Positions 7,225-9,082 of a stretch of DNA of 9,082 nucleotides are shown here, in pieces. The number at the start of each line of letters is the position of its first letter. Position 1 is the stretch's first letter. The stretch is from assembly GCA_000433515.1 (NCBI GenBank), contig FR891165.1, positions 790 through 9,871 of the forward strand. Direction: 5' to 3'. The notes below the pieces were generated by a model. That model had not been told where the DNA came from, made no database searches, and worked only from the letters and a program-made list of their open reading frames with translations. The DNA is from Candidatus Colimorpha enterica (GTDB lineage Bacteria > Bacillota > Clostridia > Oscillospirales > CAG-272). The position numbers and the translations under genes were made by a program.

Positions 7225-8136
7225 ATGGACAGTATAATTCGTATAAACGGCCTGCGGAAGAGCTTCGGCGATATAAAGGCGGTTGACGGGCTGAGCTTCC
7301 GGGTGGAGCGCGGAGAGCTTTTTGCGTTTCTCGGAGTGAACGGCGCGGGGAAGAGCACGACAATTTCGATGATCTGCGGTCAGCTGAAGCGTGACGGAGG
7401 CGATATTTCGGTCTGCGGATACGATATCGACCGCGATCCGGAGCCGATAAAGCGGAGAATCGGAGTTGTGTTCCAGAATTCGGTGCTTGACAGGGCGCTG
7501 ACGGTGAAGGACAATCTGAAGAGCCGTGCGGCGCTTTACGGAATTACCGGGAAAAGGCTTGAGGAACGTCTTGCCGCCGTTTCGGAGCTGCTTGACATGG
7601 ACGGAATAATGAACCGTCCGGTCGGAAAGCTGTCCGGCGGGCAGAGAAGGCGGGCGGACATTGCAAGGGCACTTATGCACGATCCGGAGATACTGATCCT
7701 TGACGAGCCGACGACCGGGCTTGACCCGCAGACGAGAAAAATGCTGTGGGATGCCGTCAGACGTCTGCGTGACAGCGAGAAGCTGACCGTTTTTCTTACC
7801 ACCCACTATATGGAGGAAGCCGCGGATGCGGACTACGCGGTGATAATCGATTCCGGAAAAATCGCGGCTGAGGGAACACCGCTTGAGCTGAAGAACCGGT
7901 ATACTGCCGACAGCATTACGCTTTACGGTGTGGGAGAAAGCGATGCGGCTGACCTCGGATATCCGGTGACGGTGCTGCACGGTGCGGTCAGGATATCCGT
8001 TCCGGACACCGAGGCGGCAACGAAGCTGATAATTTCCCGTCCGGAGCTGTTCCGGGATTATGAGATAATAAAGGGCAGGATGGACGATGTATTCCTTTCC
8101 GTGACCGGAAAGAAGCTGAACGGAGGAAACGACTGA
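7225..8136 (+). CDS. ABC transporter ATP-binding protein, DrrA-like (ABC-2 exporter)
   Basis: This is the cytoplasmic ATPase of an exporter, driving the membrane partner encoded next. The nucleotide-binding domain is complete: Walker A GVNGAGKST at 37-45, Q-loop Gln84, ABC signature LSGGQ at 136-140, Walker B ILILDE at 156-161 followed by PTTGLDP, and switch His194 in LTTHYMEEA. The ~100 residues after the ATPase core resemble the C-terminal extension of DrrA-type ATPases. A GGAGG site at 7213-7217, 7 bases before the ATG, fixes the start. The stop codon shares one base with the permease start, so the two are translationally coupled. The family is exporters of drugs, lipids or antibiotics; the substrate cannot be told from sequence. 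Confidence 0.94.
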   Translation: MDSIIRINGLRKSFGDIKAVDGLSFRVERGELFAFLGVNGAGKSTTISMICGQLKRDGGDISVCGYDIDRDPEPIKRRIGVVFQNSVLDRALTVKDNLKSRAALYGITGKRLEERLAAVSELLDMDGIMNRPVGKLSGGQRRRADIARALMHDPEILILDEPTTGLDPQTRKMLWDAVRRLRDSEKLTVFLTTHYMEEAADADYAVIIDSGKIAAEGTPLELKNRYTADSITLYGVGESDAADLGYPVTVLHGAVRISVPDTEAATKLIISRPELFRDYEIIKGRMDDVFLSVTGKKLNGGND

Positions 8137-9029
8137 TGAAGGAATTGTTCGCTCTTGTAAAACGCAACTGCAAGCTGTTTTTCAGGGACAAGGGGATGTT
8201 TTTCACCTCGCTGATAACACCTGTGATACTGCTTGTGCTTTATTCGACTTTTCTTGCGAAGGTGTACAGGAACAGCTTTGTCTCTGCACTGCCGGAGGGG
8301 GTCACGGTTTCCGACGCTCTTATAAACGGAACGGTCGGCGGTCAGCTTGTGTCGTCGCTTCTTGCGGTGTCGTGCGTGACGGTTGCCTTCTGCTCCAATC
8401 TGCTTACGGTTCAGGACAGGGTGAGCGGGGCGCGTAATGACCTTGACATGACACCGGTAAAGAGCGGGACGCTTGCGCTCGGATATTTTGTGTCGAGTGC
8501 GGTATCGACGCTTATCATCTGTTTTGTTGCCGCGGCTGCGGGGCTTGTGTACATTGCCGCGACGGGGTGGTATATGTCGGCGGGAGACGTACTTTTTCTT
8601 CTGCTTGACGTGTTCCTGCTTTCGCTTTTCGGGACGGCGCTTTCGTCGGTCGTGAACTGCGGGCTTAAGACGAACGGGCAGGCTTCTGCCGTCGGGACCG
8701 TTGTCAGCTCTGGATACGGGTTCATCTGCGGGGCTTATATGCCGATATCGCAGTTTGCTCCGGGTTTGCAGAAGATAATTTCGCTGCTTCCCGGTACCTA
8801 CGGGACGTCTCTTCTGCGCAACCATGCAATGGCGGGTGTTTACCGCGAGATGGAGGCACAGGGATTTCCCGCGGAGGTCGTGAGCGGAATACGGGACTCG
8901 GTTGACTGCAATATTTACTTTTCCGGGAAGGGTGTGTCGGTTCCGGCGATGTATCTTGTTCTTGTCGGGGCGACGGTTTTGATAATTGCGGCTTATGTGG
9001 TGATTTGCCGGGTGAAGAGGAAGAGTTGA
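8136..9029 (+). CDS. ABC-2 type transporter permease
   Basis: This is the integral membrane partner of the preceding ATPase. The 297 residues hold about six hydrophobic segments, roughly at 22-42, 73-92, 113-135, 150-170, 185-208 and 274-293, with a positively charged N-terminus (VKRNCKLFFRDKG) and C-terminus (CRVKRKS). The layout matches ABC-2 permeases: a first helix after an amphipathic start, a central four-helix block, and an extracytoplasmic region of about 60 residues before the last helix. The motif LPGTYGTSLLRNHAMAGVY before that region recurs, as I recall, in clostridial multidrug-type permeases. The ATG at 8136 overlaps the ATPase stop by one base and has GGAGG at 8122-8126, 9 bases away. 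A single permease gene suggests a homodimer. The substrate is unknown. The 53 bases after the stop show only a 5-bp inverted repeat and no convincing terminator before the window ends. Confidence 0.92.
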   Translation: MKELFALVKRNCKLFFRDKGMFFTSLITPVILLVLYSTFLAKVYRNSFVSALPEGVTVSDALINGTVGGQLVSSLLAVSCVTVAFCSNLLTVQDRVSGARNDLDMTPVKSGTLALGYFVSSAVSTLIICFVAAAAGLVYIAATGWYMSAGDVLFLLLDVFLLSLFGTALSSVVNCGLKTNGQASAVGTVVSSGYGFICGAYMPISQFAPGLQKIISLLPGTYGTSLLRNHAMAGVYREMEAQGFPAEVVSGIRDSVDCNIYFSGKGVSVPAMYLVLVGATVLIIAAYVVICRVKRKS

Positions 9030-9082
9030 TTTGACAGATTGTCGGGTTTTGCTTTTGCGACAGAGATTTCACGACTTCGCCG

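Noticed and set aside
8058..8825. 255-codon minus-strand frame under the permease
   Set aside because: It is an Arg/His/Lys-rich shadow of the hydrophobic permease codons, with no supported start or domain.
9040..9062. TGTCG/CGACA inverted repeat after the permease as a terminator
   Set aside because: A 5-bp stem with a 13-base loop and no following T tract before the window ends is not enough to call a terminator.

Overview
The window looks like chromosomal DNA from a Gram-positive, low-oxygen gut-type Bacillota (class Clostridia, possibly Oscillospiraceae/Ruminococcaceae). This rests on the AGGAGG-type ribosome binding sites, the textbook sigma-A promoters, a SAM-I (S-box) riboswitch, an oxygen-labile Fe-S serine dehydratase, and a hairpin-rich intergenic repeat of a kind I recall from such genomes. 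The taxonomic placement is inference. There are no phage, transposon, CRISPR, tRNA or rRNA signatures.

Left part (1-4330): the C-terminal part of an AraC-family regulator runs rightward into the window. It converges on a leftward arginine biosynthesis cluster, argG-argH-argF, which encodes the last three enzymes from ornithine to arginine. The cluster starts at a near-consensus promoter (TTGACT-17-TATAAT) covered by two ArgR-type ARG boxes 21 bp apart. It ends at a 10-bp hairpin terminator between argF and the AraC gene. argH and argF are separated by one base. argG and argH are separated by 166 bp containing a strong palindromic element.

Centre (4365-7127): a second promoter fires rightward into a SAM-I riboswitch with a visible P1 stem, antiterminator and rho-independent terminator. 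Downstream are a one-chain Fe-S L-serine dehydratase (sdaA-like) and metK (S-adenosylmethionine synthetase), 44 bp apart and apparently one transcript, closed by a hairpin terminator. SAM should therefore repress its own synthetase together with the serine dehydratase. metK under an S-box is classical. A serine dehydratase as first gene of the same unit is the most interesting point in the window.

Right part (7166-9082): a third consensus promoter drives a two-gene ABC-2 type exporter, an ATPase and a six-helix permease overlapping by one base. It resembles DrrAB-type drug or lipid exporters; the substrate is unknown.

No wholly new system is evident. The features worth following up are the regulatory ones: the SAM-controlled serine dehydratase, the tandem ARG boxes, and the argG-argH palindrome.
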